This document shows, one piece after another, positions 9,585 to 18,862 of a stretch of 64,000 nt of DNA. The position numbers and the translations under genes were made by a program. Each line of letters starts with the position of its first letter. Position 1 is the stretch's first letter. Source of the stretch: Segnochrobactrum spirostomi (GTDB lineage: Bacteria; Pseudomonadota; Alphaproteobacteria; Rhizobiales; Segnochrobactraceae); assembly GCF_009600605.1 (NCBI RefSeq), contig NZ_VWNA01000001.1:3396501-3460500 (forward strand), in the 5' to 3' direction. The notes beneath the pieces are model-generated. The model saw only the letters and a program-made list of their open reading frames with translations, had not been told where the DNA came from and ran no database searches.

Positions 9585-10661
9585 TCAGTGCGCGCGGGCG
9601 ATCGAGAAATCCACGACCTCGATCAAGGCCGCCTTGAGCGGCGTGTCGGCGAGGGGGGCGAGCGAGGCCTTGGCGCGGGCGCCGTAGGCGAGCGCCTCAT
9701 CGACGGTCGCCTTCAGCGCGCCGTGGCGGCCGAGCAGCACGATGGCGTGCTCGAGGTCGCCGTCGGCGATCGCGCCCTCCTCGATGCAGCGCTTCCAGAA
9801 CGCCTTCTCCTCCGCATCGCCCGCCTGATAGGCGGTGATGACGGGGAGCGTGATCTTCCCCTCGCGGAAATCGTCGCCGACATTCTTGCCGAGCGCGCCG
9901 GCCGAGCCGCCATAATCGAGGGCGTCGTCGACGAGCTGGAAGGCGAGGCCGAGATATTCACCGAAATCGCGGAAGGCGGCGCGCTCGGCGTCGCTCGCCC
10001 CGGCGATCACCGGACCGACCTCGGCCGCGGCGGCGAACAGCGCCGCCGTCTTGGCGTTGATGACCTTGAGATAGGTCTCGCGCTCGGTCTCGAGGTCCTT
10101 GGCGGCGGCGAGCTGCATCACCTCGCCCTCGGCGATCACGGCGGCGGCGTTCGACAGGATCGCGAGGCATTCGAGCGAGCCCGCCTCGACCATCATCTTG
10201 AAGGCCTGGCCGAGCAGGAAGTCGCCGACGAGTACGCTCGCCTGGTTGCCCCAGACGAGCCGGGCCGCGGGCTTGCCGCGACGCATGTCGCTGTCGTCCA
10301 CCACGTCGTCGTGCAGCAGCGTCGCGCTGTGCATGAACTCGACGCTCGCGGCGAGGCGGATGTGCCCGTCGCCGCCATAGCCGAAGTGGCCGGCGGTCGC
10401 GAGCGTCACCATCGGCCGCAGGCGCTTGCCGCCCGACGAGATGAGGTGGTTCGCGACCTCGGGGATCATCAGGACATCGGAGCCCGTCCGCGACAGGATG
10501 AGCTCGTTAACGCGCTTCATGTCGGGGGTGACGAGCGCGACGAGGGCGTCGATGCTGCCGGGCGCGGCGCCGGCCCGGGCGAGGCTCGCCGGCACGGGGC
10601 TGTTGTCCTCGGAACCCGCCGCGGTCGCCTGCGACGTCTGAGCCGGTTGAGCGAAAGCCAC
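9585..10661 (-). CDS. Long-chain polyprenyl (octa-/deca-prenyl) diphosphate synthase
   Basis: Trans-isoprenyl diphosphate synthase that elongates FPP/GGPP with IPP to make the ubiquinone side chain. From GTG 10661, preceded by AGGAG, it is 358 aa. The two aspartate-rich motifs are clear: DDVVDDSDMRRG at 118-129 and DDALDY at 245-250; GGKRLRP (77-83) binds IPP, and FQLVDDALD plus the KNVGDDFREGKITLP segment are typical of the IspB/SdsA/DdsA group. Chain length (C40-C50) cannot be settled by eye; alphaproteobacteria usually make ubiquinone-10. The frame stays open upstream to 11162 over the opposite-strand DUF2007 gene, but that part is not coding. Confidence 0.93.
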   Translation of the reverse strand: MAFAQPAQTSQATAAGSEDNSPVPASLARAGAAPGSIDALVALVTPDMKRVNELILSRTGSDVLMIPEVANHLISSGGKRLRPMVTLATAGHFGYGGDGHIRLAASVEFMHSATLLHDDVVDDSDMRRGKPAARLVWGNQASVLVGDFLLGQAFKMMVEAGSLECLAILSNAAAVIAEGEVMQLAAAKDLETERETYLKVINAKTAALFAAAAEVGPVIAGASDAERAAFRDFGEYLGLAFQLVDDALDYGGSAGALGKNVGDDFREGKITLPVITAYQAGDAEEKAFWKRCIEEGAIADGDLEHAIVLLGRHGALKATVDEALAYGARAKASLAPLADTPLKAALIEVVDFSIARAH

Positions 10662-10880
10662 GCGGCGGAACTCCTGAAAAGCCGTGTCTCGCGGACGCGA
10701 GATCGAGGTCCGGGGCGGAGAATAGGGAGGCCGTCCCGCCCCGGCAAGGGACGCTCCCGTTGAACGCACCGTCGCCGCCGGACCGGCCCCCGATTGAAGC
10801 GGCCCGCTCGGCATGCGATGGGGGAAGGGACCGGGCCGCCGCCGAGGCGGCCTGCCCGAACCCGCGAGGAGGTCGCCCGC

Positions 10881-11123
10881 ATGAAAGAGATCCTGCGCAC
10901 GAACGATGCCGTGCTGATCTCCTTCGTGGAGGCGCTTCTCACCGAGGCGGGCATCGCACACCTCGTCACCGATCTCAACATGAGCGTTGTCGAAGGCTCG
11001 CTCGGCATCCTGGCGCGCCGGGTTCTGGTCGGGCAGGACGAGGAGGCCCAGGCGCGCCGGCTGCTGATCGACGCCGGCCTCGCCGCCGAGCTGAAGCCGG
11101 CCGCGGGCGCGGGTCGGTGGTGA
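10881..11123 (+). CDS. DUF2007 domain-containing protein
   Basis: Small 80-aa protein of the DUF2007 family (putative signal-transducing protein). The ATG at 10881 is preceded by GAGGAGGTC. The sequence has the typical layout: an N-terminal MKEILRTNDAVLISFVEALL strand-helix, a central HLVTDLNMSV segment, GILARRVLV strand, and a C-terminal helix DEEAQARRLLIDAG. It is 10 bp upstream of the methyltransferase gene, an arrangement consistent with one operon and frequent in Hyphomicrobiales. Its biochemical role is unknown. Confidence 0.88.
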   Translation: MKEILRTNDAVLISFVEALLTEAGIAHLVTDLNMSVVEGSLGILARRVLVGQDEEAQARRLLIDAGLAAELKPAAGAGRW

Positions 11124-11133
11124 GCGCCGCGCG

Positions 11134-11925
11134 ATGAACGCGGGCGGCGAGGGGCCCTTCACCCGCGATGCCTTTCTCGGCGGCCGGCTGATCGTGCGCC
11201 AGCCGTCCGGCGGCGCCCACCGCTCCGGCCACGATGCCGTGCTGCTCGCGGCCGCGGTGCCGGCGGGCCTCGTCGGCCGCCTCTACGATCTCGGCGCCGG
11301 TGCCGGCGTCGCCGGGCTGTGCGCGGGCCTTCGCGCGCCGGGGCTTGCGGTCGATCTCGTCGAACGCGATCCGGCCGCGCTCGCCGCCGCGCGCCTGACG
11401 CTCGACGAGCCCGAGAATGCCGGGATCGTCACCCGCGCCCGGGTGATCGAGGCCGATATCCTGATGCCCGCCGCCGCGCGGGCGGAGCACGGCCTGATCC
11501 CCGGCAGCGCCGCGATGGTCGTCACCAACCCGCCCTTCCACCGCGCCGGCACCGTTCGGGCCTCGCCGGATGTCGCGCGGGCCGGTGCCCATGTGCTCGG
11601 ACCCGAGGGGCTCGAGCCCTGGCTCAAGCTCGCGGCGGCGCTCGCCGCACCGGACGGGCGGGTCGCGATCATCTTTCCGGCTGCCGGCCTGAAGGACGTG
11701 CTCGATTCGCTCGCCGGCCGCTTCGGCGCCGTGGTCGTCGTGCCGGTTCAGGCGCGCGCCGACGCGGCGGCGATCCGCATCGTCGTCACCGGACGCAAGG
11801 GCAGCCGCGCCCCGCTGGCGCTTGCCCCGGCTTTGGTGCTCCACGAGCCCGATGGCCGCCCGACCGCCGCCGCCCGCGCCATCCTCGAAGACGGCGCGCC
11901 GCTGCCGGGCTGTGGGGTGGATTGA
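11134..11925 (+). CDS. SAM-dependent methyltransferase, small-domain (TrmN6/HemK-like)
   Basis: A 263-aa class I methyltransferase of the 'methyltransferase small' group that includes tRNA1(Val)-A37 N6-methyltransferase. The SAM-binding loop is DLGAGAGVAGL (52-62), the ribose-binding acidic residue is in VDLVERDP (73-80), and TNPPF at 131-135 is the NPPY/F catalytic motif used to methylate exocyclic amino groups. RQPSGGAHRSGHDAVLLAA near the N-terminus is also typical of this group. It directly follows the DUF2007 gene. tRNA1(Val) modification is the best guess; another nucleic acid or protein-glutamine target is possible. Confidence 0.8.
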   Translation: MNAGGEGPFTRDAFLGGRLIVRQPSGGAHRSGHDAVLLAAAVPAGLVGRLYDLGAGAGVAGLCAGLRAPGLAVDLVERDPAALAAARLTLDEPENAGIVTRARVIEADILMPAAARAEHGLIPGSAAMVVTNPPFHRAGTVRASPDVARAGAHVLGPEGLEPWLKLAAALAAPDGRVAIIFPAAGLKDVLDSLAGRFGAVVVVPVQARADAAAIRIVVTGRKGSRAPLALAPALVLHEPDGRPTAAARAILEDGAPLPGCGVD

Positions 11926-12010
11926 GGGGGCGGGGCTTCGGAGGGCGCGCGGGGGCGAGTTAAGCCCACGCCTCACCGGGTTCTGGCTTCCGATGGGTCT
12001 CGCCCAGCAT

Positions 12011-12065
12011 CACCCCACCCTGACCGCCTCCGGCGGTCTGTCCCTCCCCCTGGCAGGGGAGGGAC
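12011..12065. repeat. Intergenic palindromic repeat, copy A
   Basis: Element with the core CCCTCCCCCTGGCAGGGGAG next to an ACCCCACCCTGACC box, in the 400-bp gap between the methyltransferase and ispE. It faces copy B (12187-12240) in inverted orientation across about 120 bp of unannotated sequence. Closely related copies sit at 57087-57140 and 57205-57261. Confidence 0.75.
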
Positions 12066-12186
12066 TAAGGCGCTGATTTTGTGGGGAGGTCTGTTCCACG
12101 ACAGTGCTGAGGGCACCGAAAGCTGTGAAACGACGATGCGGGTGGAGGGGTGAGGACACTGTTCTAGCACGACGAGTGCCGCAGGC

Positions 12187-12240
12187 AGCCCCTCCCCTGC
12201 CAGGGGGAGGGGTGGCGCGGAGCGCCGGGGTGGGGTCCGG
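12187..12240. repeat. Intergenic palindromic repeat, copy B
   Basis: Inverted counterpart of copy A: CCCCTCCCCTGCCAGGGGGA followed by a GGCGC-GGAG-CGCC mini-hairpin and GGGGTGGGGTCCGG. It differs from the copy at 57087-57140 at only about two positions over some 50 bp, showing it is a dispersed element. The rest of this gap holds no gene I can support. Confidence 0.75.
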
Positions 12241-12326
12241 TGCCGCAGGCGCCGCCCCACGACATCTGCCGCCTCACAACGCTCGCTGCTCGCCGACGTG
12301 CCAGCCTAACAACGCCCGACACCCGC

Positions 12327-13208
12327 CTAAGCCACCATCGCCGCGTTCGTCGCGCCCCCGTCGGCAGCCTTGATCCACCACGAAGGACGAGTCCGGGCGA
12401 GGCGGGTCGCGGCGGCGGCGGCTTCGTCGGCGGTGGCGAACAAGGCGAAGGCCGTGGCGCCGGAGCCGGACAGTCGGGCGAGGAGGGCACCCGACGTGGC
12501 GGCGAGGTCGGCGACCACCTCGCCGATCACCGGGGCGACGCGCTGCGCCGCCGGTTCGAGGTCGTTGCGCGTCGCCGCCAGCCATTCGGCGAGATCGCGG
12601 GCGTCGCGCCACGCGGCGGCGCCGGCGGGCAGTGGGGCGTTGTCGCGCCGCTCGAGCGCGCGAAAAACGTCCGGGGTCGCGACCGGCACGCCCGGATTGA
12701 CGAGCAGGAAGGCGATGTTCGGCAGCGCCGGCAGCGGCGCGATGTCGTGTCCGATGCCGGTCGCCCGGGCCGGGGTCGAGAGCACGCAGATCGGTAGGTC
12801 GGCGCCGAGCGGCCGCGACAGGGCCGCGAGCGCTTCGAGGGCGAGATCGAGGCCCCACAGACGGTTGAGGAGGCGCAGGGCCGCCGCGGCATCGGCCGAG
12901 CCGCCGCCGATGCCGGAGGCGACGGGCAGGGCCTTGGTCAGGCGGAACCGCGCGCCGCGGGCCGGGACACCGACCGCCTCGGCGAGGAGCCGCGCGGCTC
13001 GCAGCACCAGATTGGCGCCGTCGGTCGGCACCGCGGCCGCGAACGGGCCGTCGACTTCGAGCGAGATTTCGCCGGCCGGCTCCACGACGAGGCGATCACC
13101 GACCTCCGGAAAGGCCACGAGCGTATCGACGTCGTGGTAGCCATCGGCTCGGCGGCCGGTGATATGGAGCGCCAGATTGACCTTGGCCCGCGCGACCTCC
13201 GCGAACAT
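12327..13208 (-). CDS. ispE: 4-diphosphocytidyl-2-C-methyl-D-erythritol kinase
   Basis: GHMP-family kinase that phosphorylates the 2-hydroxyl of CDP-methylerythritol in the non-mevalonate isoprenoid pathway; the bifunctional ispDF for the flanking steps is also in this window. The 293-aa protein has the normal length. The N-terminal ARAKVNLALHITGRRADGYH carries the substrate-binding Lys9 and Asn11; the ATP-binding GHMP motif is PVASGIGGGSADAA (95-108); the C-terminal LSGSGATAFALF (about 247-258) is motif 3. It is followed at 12327 by the repeat-rich gap and is 9 bp downstream of the TPR gene, suggesting co-transcription. Confidence 0.95.
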   Translation of the reverse strand: MFAEVARAKVNLALHITGRRADGYHDVDTLVAFPEVGDRLVVEPAGEISLEVDGPFAAAVPTDGANLVLRAARLLAEAVGVPARGARFRLTKALPVASGIGGGSADAAAALRLLNRLWGLDLALEALAALSRPLGADLPICVLSTPARATGIGHDIAPLPALPNIAFLLVNPGVPVATPDVFRALERRDNAPLPAGAAAWRDARDLAEWLAATRNDLEPAAQRVAPVIGEVVADLAATSGALLARLSGSGATAFALFATADEAAAAATRLARTRPSWWIKAADGGATNAAMVA

Positions 13209-13217
13209 GCCGGCGGC

Positions 13218-15125
13218 TCAGGGCTGCTCGGCCGGCGCATCCCCGCCCGGGTTCGCGCCGTCGGGCGCCGCGGCGTCGGGCACCGTCGCGTCCGGGGCCG
13301 TGCCGGGCGTCGCATCACTCTTCGGCGTCTTCTTGGGATCGGCCGAAATCGGCGTCGTCTTCGCCGATTGGGAGGGCTCTCCGGCGAGCGGCGGCAGACC
13401 GTTCTTGAGCTTTTCCTCGATGATCTTGAGCTGGTCCGGCGAGGGCTTCATGTCGCGGGCGTGGGCCCATTGGAAGCGCGCCTCGACGGTGCGGCCGACG
13501 CGCCAATAGGCATCGCCGAGATGGTCGTTGAGGACAGGATCGCCGGGGACGAGATCGACGGCGCGCTCGAGCTGCGGCACCGCCTCCTGATAGTGGCCGA
13601 GCTTGTAGAGCGCCCAGCCGAGGCTGTCGATGATGGCCCCGTCTGTCGGCCGAAGCTCGGCCGCCTTGCGGATCATGGCGAGTGCCTCGTCGAGGTTCAC
13701 GCCGCGGTCGGCCCAAGAATAGCCGAGATAATTCAACACTTCCGGCTGGTTCGGCGACAGCTTCAGGGCCTGCCTGAAGTCCGCTTCCGCCTTGGGCCAC
13801 TGGTTGGTGCGCTCGTAGCAGATGCCGCGATTGTAGAACAGGATCCAGTCGCGCGGCTTCGGCATCGTGATGCGCGAAATTTCGTTCGAATAGACCTTGG
13901 CGGCGTCGACGAACTTCTCGTGACTGCGCAGCACGGCGCCGTAGGCGAGCACCGGCTCGACATCGCCGGGATTCTGCTGGACGACGCGGGACAGCACCCG
14001 CTTCGCCTCCTCGAACTTGTCGAGGGAATTGAGGTTGAGGCCGATCTGGATTTCGGCGTCGCGGTAGAACGGCGAGTTCGAAGCGATGGTTCGGTAGATC
14101 TCGATGGCGTGGGCCGGGCGGTCGAGCCGCTCGTAGAGCTCGGCGAGGGCGATCGCGGCGAACTCGGCCTTGGGGTCGAGATAGAGCGCGAGCTGGAGAT
14201 AGGCCGCCGAAAGCTCAGTCGATCCCTCCCGTCCGATCGTGGCGCCGATCGCGGCGAGTGCCGCGGCGGCGCCGGCCCGGGCGTTCGGCACCACCGGCGG
14301 CGCCTTCTTGCCGGCCTTCAGCATCGTCCGCAATTCGTCGACCAGAGGCTGGTCGCCGACCATGCCGGCGAAGCGATCGACCACCGCCTTCGCCGCGGCC
14401 GGGTCGCCCGCCCGCGTCAGGATGCGGGCATAGGCGATGACGATCCGGGTCGCGTTCGGATCGGCGTCGTAGGCGTCCTTCATGCGCTGGCGCGCTTCGA
14501 CCTCGTCGCCGAGGAGATCGGCGACGAGACCGCCGTTGTAGGTCGTGAAGGCGCGGAACACGTCGGCGTTGCCGAGCCGGTCGAGCGCCTTCAGTGCGTC
14601 CGCCTCGTTGCGCTGCTCCGCGAAGGTCCACGACGTGATCAGGCTGCTCGTCAACTCGATCAGCGGGCTGCGCGATTTGGTCGCGAGATAGTCGCGCGCC
14701 TTCGCCGGTTCGCCCTTGAGGAAGGCGTCGACGGCTCGGGTCAGGTGGGCGAGCCGGTTGACGTCGACGGAATCGGGGAGTGACGCCGCGAGATCGACCG
14801 CGTCGTCGAGATTGCCGCTCGCGAGCCCGAGGGTGAAAGCGCGCTCCATCAGGATTGGGTTCATCGGGTCGTCGTCGAGTGCGGCGCGGTAGAACACCGC
14901 CGCCGCGTCGATGTCGGTTTCTTCGGCGGCGAGGCGCGCGGCGAGATAATTGCCGGCGAGCGAGGTCAGCCCCGGATCGTTGCGCGTCTCGGCGAAAGAC
15001 GGCGCCGCCGTGACGGCGACCGCGAAACCGAGCGCGATCGCGGCGACGGAGCGGCGGAGTCGCTGGGCGCGGGCGGTGGCTGTCGCGGGCGGCTTCGTGG
15101 CTGGCATGGCGGCATTCTCAGACAT
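13218..15125 (-). CDS. Tetratricopeptide-repeat periplasmic protein
   Basis: A 635-aa exported TPR protein. From the chosen ATG 15125 there is a short basic region and a signal peptide (about residues 20-45, VAVTAAPSFAE). Helical repeats run through most of the sequence, with clear TPR consensus units in the C-terminal third (for example NRGICYERTNQWPKAEADFR, NYLGYSWADRGVNLDEALAM and LGWALYKLGHYQEAVPQLE). The tail after about residue 570 is Pro/Asp/Ala-rich and probably disordered. Proteins of this type in alphaproteobacteria resemble the NfrA/BcsC or Lpp-assembly TPR scaffolds, but no precise partner is evident. It precedes ispE by 9 bp. The start is uncertain: ATG 15107 and upstream starts to 15230 are possible. 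Confidence 0.85.
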   Translation of the reverse strand: MSENAAMPATKPPATATARAQRLRRSVAAIALGFAVAVTAAPSFAETRNDPGLTSLAGNYLAARLAAEETDIDAAAVFYRAALDDDPMNPILMERAFTLGLASGNLDDAVDLAASLPDSVDVNRLAHLTRAVDAFLKGEPAKARDYLATKSRSPLIELTSSLITSWTFAEQRNEADALKALDRLGNADVFRAFTTYNGGLVADLLGDEVEARQRMKDAYDADPNATRIVIAYARILTRAGDPAAAKAVVDRFAGMVGDQPLVDELRTMLKAGKKAPPVVPNARAGAAAALAAIGATIGREGSTELSAAYLQLALYLDPKAEFAAIALAELYERLDRPAHAIEIYRTIASNSPFYRDAEIQIGLNLNSLDKFEEAKRVLSRVVQQNPGDVEPVLAYGAVLRSHEKFVDAAKVYSNEISRITMPKPRDWILFYNRGICYERTNQWPKAEADFRQALKLSPNQPEVLNYLGYSWADRGVNLDEALAMIRKAAELRPTDGAIIDSLGWALYKLGHYQEAVPQLERAVDLVPGDPVLNDHLGDAYWRVGRTVEARFQWAHARDMKPSPDQLKIIEEKLKNGLPPLAGEPSQSAKTTPISADPKKTPKSDATPGTAPDATVPDAAAPDGANPGGDAPAEQP

Positions 15126-15266
15126 TTGTGCAGGATGGCGCGTCAGCTCATCGCCCGCAAGCAGCGGAGCCATTTCTTTCGCGTTGCGAAAAAAAGTTCT
15201 GAGCTTGCCTTCCGCGTCGCGGCGTAGCATTCGGCGCAGGCGACCGGCGCGTCAAGGGAGACCGAA

Positions 15267-17936
15267 ATGTCCAAGTGGGTCTACACCTTCGGGGATGGTA
15301 AGGCGGAAGGGAATTCCAGCCTGCGCAATCTCCTGGGCGGAAAAGGGGCGAACCTCGCGGAAATGGCCAATCTGGGCCTGCCCGTGCCGCCCGGCTTCAC
15401 CGTGACCACCGAGGTCTGCACCTATTATTACGCCAACGGCCACGCTTACCCGCCGGAGCTCGCGGGCCAGGTCGATGCCGCGCTCGATCACGTCTCCGCG
15501 TTGACGGGCCGTCGCTTCGGCGACAAGGCCGAGCCGCTGCTCGTGTCGGTGCGCTCGGGCGCCCGCGTCTCGATGCCGGGCATGATGGACACCGTCCTCA
15601 ATCTCGGCCTCAACGACGAGACGGTGGAAGCGCTCGCGAAATCGTCGGGCGATGCCCGCTTCGCCTACGATTCCTATCGCCGCTTCATCCAGATGTACGG
15701 CGACGTCGTGCTCGGCGTTGAGCACCATCATTTCGAGGAGATCCTCGAGACCCATAAGGACGACCACGGCTTCGTTCTCGACACCGATCTCTCGGCCGAG
15801 GACTGGAAGGCGTTGATCGTGCGCTACAAGGCGCTCGTCGAGGAACATCTCGGCAAGCCCTTCCCGCAGGACCCGCGCGAACAGCTCTGGGGCGCGGTCG
15901 GCGCCGTGTTCGGCTCCTGGCAGAACGCCCGCGCCATCACCTACCGCCGCCTGCACACGATTCCGGAAGGCTGGGGCACCGCCGTCAGCGTCCAGGCCAT
16001 GGTGTTCGGCAACATGGGTGAGACCTCGGCGACCGGCGTCGCCTTCACCCGCAACCCGTCGACCGGCGAGAATGCGCTGTACGGCGAGTTCCTGGTCAAC
16101 GCCCAGGGCGAGGACGTGGTGGCGGGCATCCGCACCCCGCAGAACATCACCGAGGCCGCCCGCATCGCCGCCGGCTCCGACAAGCCCTCGCTCGAGCGCG
16201 TGATGCCGGAGGCCTTCGCCGAGTTCCGCCGCATCTGCGACGCGCTCGAGAAGCACTACCGCGACATGCAGGACCTCGAGTTCACCATCGAGCGCGGCAA
16301 GCTCTGGATGCTGCAGACCCGCTCGGGCAAGCGCACCGCCAAGGCGGCGCTGCGCACGGCGGTCGAGATGGCGGCCGAGGGCCTCATCACCCGCGAGGAG
16401 GCGATCGGCCGCATCGATCCCGCCGCGCTCGATCAGCTCCTGCATCCGACCATCGACCCGAAAGCCGAGGGCAAGCTCATCGCGACGGGCCTGCCGGCGT
16501 CTCCCGGCGCGGCGTCCGGCGAGATCGTGTTCACCTCCGAAGAGGCCGAGCGGCTGAAGGGCATGGGCCGCAAGGTCATCCTCGTCCGCATCGAGACGAG
16601 CCCGGAGGACATCCACGGCATGCACGCCGCCGAGGGCATCGTGACGACGCGTGGCGGCATGACCAGCCACGCCGCGGTGGTGGCACGCGGCATGGGCAAA
16701 CCCTGCGTTTCGGGCGCCGGCACGATCCGCGTCGATTATGCCCGCCAGACGCTCTCCGCCGGGGGCGAAATCTTCAAGGCGGGCGACATCGTCACCCTCG
16801 ACGGCGCGAGCGGCCAAGTCTTCGCCGGCTCCCTGCCGATGCTGAAGCCGGACCTGTCCGGCGACTTTGCGACCCTGATCGCCTGGGCCGACGACGTCCG
16901 CCGCATGAAGGTGCGGGCGAACGCCGAGACGCCGCTCGACGCCCGCACCGCTCGCGAGTTCGGGGCCGAGGGCATCGGCCTCTGCCGTACCGAGCACATG
17001 TTCTTCGACGAGGGCCGCATCGTCGCGGTGCGCGAGATGATCCTCGCCGACACCGAGGCGGGCCGCCGCGCGGCACTCGCCAAGCTGCTGCCGATGCAGC
17101 GCTCCGATTTCGTGGCGCTGTTCGAGATCATGGCCGGCCTGCCGGTGACGATCCGCCTGCTCGATCCGCCGCTGCACGAGTTCGTGCCGAAGACGGACGA
17201 GGAGATCGCCGAGGTCGCCCGGGCGATGAACGTCGATCCGGCGAAGCTCAAGGAGCGCGCCGACGCGCTGCACGAGTTCAATCCGATGCTCGGCCATCGC
17301 GGCTGCCGCCTCGCCGTCTCCTATCCGGAGATCGCCGAGATGCAGGCGCGTGCCATCTTCGAGGCGGCGATCGAGGCCGCCGACAAGACCGGCAAGCCGG
17401 TCGAGCCGGAGGTGATGGTGCCGCTCGTCGGCCTCAAGGCCGAACTCGACCTCGTCAAGGCGCGCATCGATGCGATGGCCGAGCTCGTCAAGCGCGAGAC
17501 CGGCCGGGCGCTGGTCTACAAGGTCGGCACCATGGTGGAACTGCCGCGCGCCGCCCTGCGCGCGGGCGAGATCGCCCAATCGGCCGAGTTCTTCTCGTTC
17601 GGCACCAACGACCTCACCCAGACGACCTTCGGCATCTCGCGCGACGACGCGGCCTCCTTCCTGGGCGCCTATCAGGCCCGCGGTATCCTGGAGCAGGACC
17701 CGTTCGTCACGCTCGACCAGGACGGCGTCGGCGAACTCGTCAAGATCGCGGCCGAGCGCGGCCGGGCGACCCGGCCCGACATCAAGCTCGGCATCTGCGG
17801 CGAGCACGGCGGCGACCCCGCCTCGATCGGCTTCTGCGAGGGCGTCGGACTCGATTATGTGTCCTGCTCGCCGTTCCGCGTGCCGATCGCCCGCCTCGCC
17901 GCCGCCCAGGCCGCGATCGCCGCCCGGAAGGGCTGA
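15267..17936 (+). CDS. ppdK: Pyruvate, phosphate dikinase
   Basis: Interconverts pyruvate, ATP and phosphate with PEP, AMP and PPi; in alphaproteobacteria it serves gluconeogenesis and PEP/pyruvate balance. The 889-aa length fits the family. In order: an N-terminal ATP-grasp domain (NLLGGKGANLAEM at about 22-34, SVRSGARVSMPGMMDT), the phosphohistidine domain with GGMTSHAAVVARGMGKPC (His468), and the C-terminal PEP/pyruvate barrel with GLCRTEHMFF, FSFGTNDLTQTTFG and the catalytic Cys844 in LGICGEHGGDP. It is divergent from the TPR gene and followed after 112 bp by dcd. The start MSKWVYTFG is the usual one and follows AAGGGAGACC. Confidence 0.97.
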   Translation: MSKWVYTFGDGKAEGNSSLRNLLGGKGANLAEMANLGLPVPPGFTVTTEVCTYYYANGHAYPPELAGQVDAALDHVSALTGRRFGDKAEPLLVSVRSGARVSMPGMMDTVLNLGLNDETVEALAKSSGDARFAYDSYRRFIQMYGDVVLGVEHHHFEEILETHKDDHGFVLDTDLSAEDWKALIVRYKALVEEHLGKPFPQDPREQLWGAVGAVFGSWQNARAITYRRLHTIPEGWGTAVSVQAMVFGNMGETSATGVAFTRNPSTGENALYGEFLVNAQGEDVVAGIRTPQNITEAARIAAGSDKPSLERVMPEAFAEFRRICDALEKHYRDMQDLEFTIERGKLWMLQTRSGKRTAKAALRTAVEMAAEGLITREEAIGRIDPAALDQLLHPTIDPKAEGKLIATGLPASPGAASGEIVFTSEEAERLKGMGRKVILVRIETSPEDIHGMHAAEGIVTTRGGMTSHAAVVARGMGKPCVSGAGTIRVDYARQTLSAGGEIFKAGDIVTLDGASGQVFAGSLPMLKPDLSGDFATLIAWADDVRRMKVRANAETPLDARTAREFGAEGIGLCRTEHMFFDEGRIVAVREMILADTEAGRRAALAKLLPMQRSDFVALFEIMAGLPVTIRLLDPPLHEFVPKTDEEIAEVARAMNVDPAKLKERADALHEFNPMLGHRGCRLAVSYPEIAEMQARAIFEAAIEAADKTGKPVEPEVMVPLVGLKAELDLVKARIDAMAELVKRETGRALVYKVGTMVELPRAALRAGEIAQSAEFFSFGTNDLTQTTFGISRDDAASFLGAYQARGILEQDPFVTLDQDGVGELVKIAAERGRATRPDIKLGICGEHGGDPASIGFCEGVGLDYVSCSPFRVPIARLAAAQAAIAARKG

Positions 17937-18047
17937 TATCCAATCGAGGGACGGGGCCGACTTCGTCCGGTCGCCGTCCCTCCCGCCTCACACTCGACGG
18001 GATGGCGTCGCCTCTCCCGGCGTCGCGGACCTCCCGGGGGAGTTTCA

Positions 18048-18599
18048 ATGATCCTGACCGACCGCGAGCTTCGCCATTCCCTGGAGACCGGTGGCGTCGT
18101 GATCGAGCCGCGGCCGGCCGAAGCAGCGTTCGGGCCAACCTCCATCGATCTCCGTCTCCACAGCCGGCTGCGCGTTTTCCGAACGCCGGAGACGGGCGAG
18201 GCGACCCCGATCGATCCCGCCGCCGATGGCTACGTGTTCGCGGAGGCGATCGACAAGATCACGTCTCCGATTGAGATCACCGAGCAGGGTTTCCTGCTCG
18301 CCCCGCAGCAACTCGTGCTCGCCTGGACGCTCGAGACGGTGCTGCTCGACCCCAACTCCCGCCTCGTCGGCCGGCTCGAGGGTAAGAGTGCGCTGGCGAG
18401 GATCGGTCTCGCCGTCCACGTCACCGCGCCGACGATCCATGCGGGCTCGAGCGGGCAGATCCAGCTCGAGATCGTCAATCACGGCCCGCGGCCGATCGTG
18501 CTGCGGCGCGCGATGCGCATCTGCCAGTTCATCGTCGAGCAGACCCTGGGCGTTCCCGACCAGGTCTATCGCGGCCAGTTCAAGGGCCAGCTCGGGTAG
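18048..18599 (+). CDS. dcd: dCTP deaminase (dCTP deaminase/dUTPase family)
   Basis: Trimeric enzyme converting dCTP to dUTP for dTTP synthesis. The 183-aa protein begins MILTDRELRHSLE and has the family's fold markers: FGPTSIDLRLHSRLRVF (about 28-44), the catalytic/phosphate segment GRLEGKSALARIGLAVHVTAP (about 108-128), GSSGQIQLEIVNHGPRPIVLRRAMRICQFIVEQ with the conserved catalytic Glu in LEIVN, and a C-terminal YRGQFKGQLG tail that closes over the substrate. The phosphate-binding segment reads GKSALARIG rather than the usual GRSSLARLG, so a somewhat divergent member or a bifunctional form cannot be excluded. ATG follows a GGGGGAG ribosome-binding site. Confidence 0.88.
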   Translation: MILTDRELRHSLETGGVVIEPRPAEAAFGPTSIDLRLHSRLRVFRTPETGEATPIDPAADGYVFAEAIDKITSPIEITEQGFLLAPQQLVLAWTLETVLLDPNSRLVGRLEGKSALARIGLAVHVTAPTIHAGSSGQIQLEIVNHGPRPIVLRRAMRICQFIVEQTLGVPDQVYRGQFKGQLG

Positions 18600-18654
18600 G
18601 GGGCGCTGCGACGACGCGAAAGCCGGACCGGCCGCAACGCGCCGACTCTTTCGA

Positions 18655-18684
18655 TTGAATAATTTCGAAGATGCATCCTATAAT
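18655..18684 (+). promoter_or_regulatory. Putative sigma-70 promoter of the amine oxidase gene
   Basis: TTGAAT (18655-18660), 18-bp spacer, TATAAT (18679-18684), in an A+T-rich pocket 180 bp ahead of the oxidase start. The good -10 and local low G+C contrast with the surrounding GC-rich genome and suggest the promoter came with the insert. Confidence 0.5.
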
Positions 18685-18862
18685 AGAATAACGTGGTATC
18701 GGCTCGCTCGCGTCCCGAGCATTGGAAGAGCGGTACATCTACCGATCCACGTTGGTGCAGACGTCGGACTTGCTTGCAGCTCACGGTCCGCCCCCTTCGG
18801 CACCGGCGCCCTGCCATGCCCCTTGGCGAGGCGGTGCCGGCATGCGCTTACAGGGGGAACAT

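Noticed and set aside
15252-17807. An 851-codon open frame antisense to ppdK
   Set aside because: Typical GC-rich shadow of a strongly coding gene; translation is Glu/Arg/His/Asp-rich with no domain, and ppdK on the plus strand is unmistakable.
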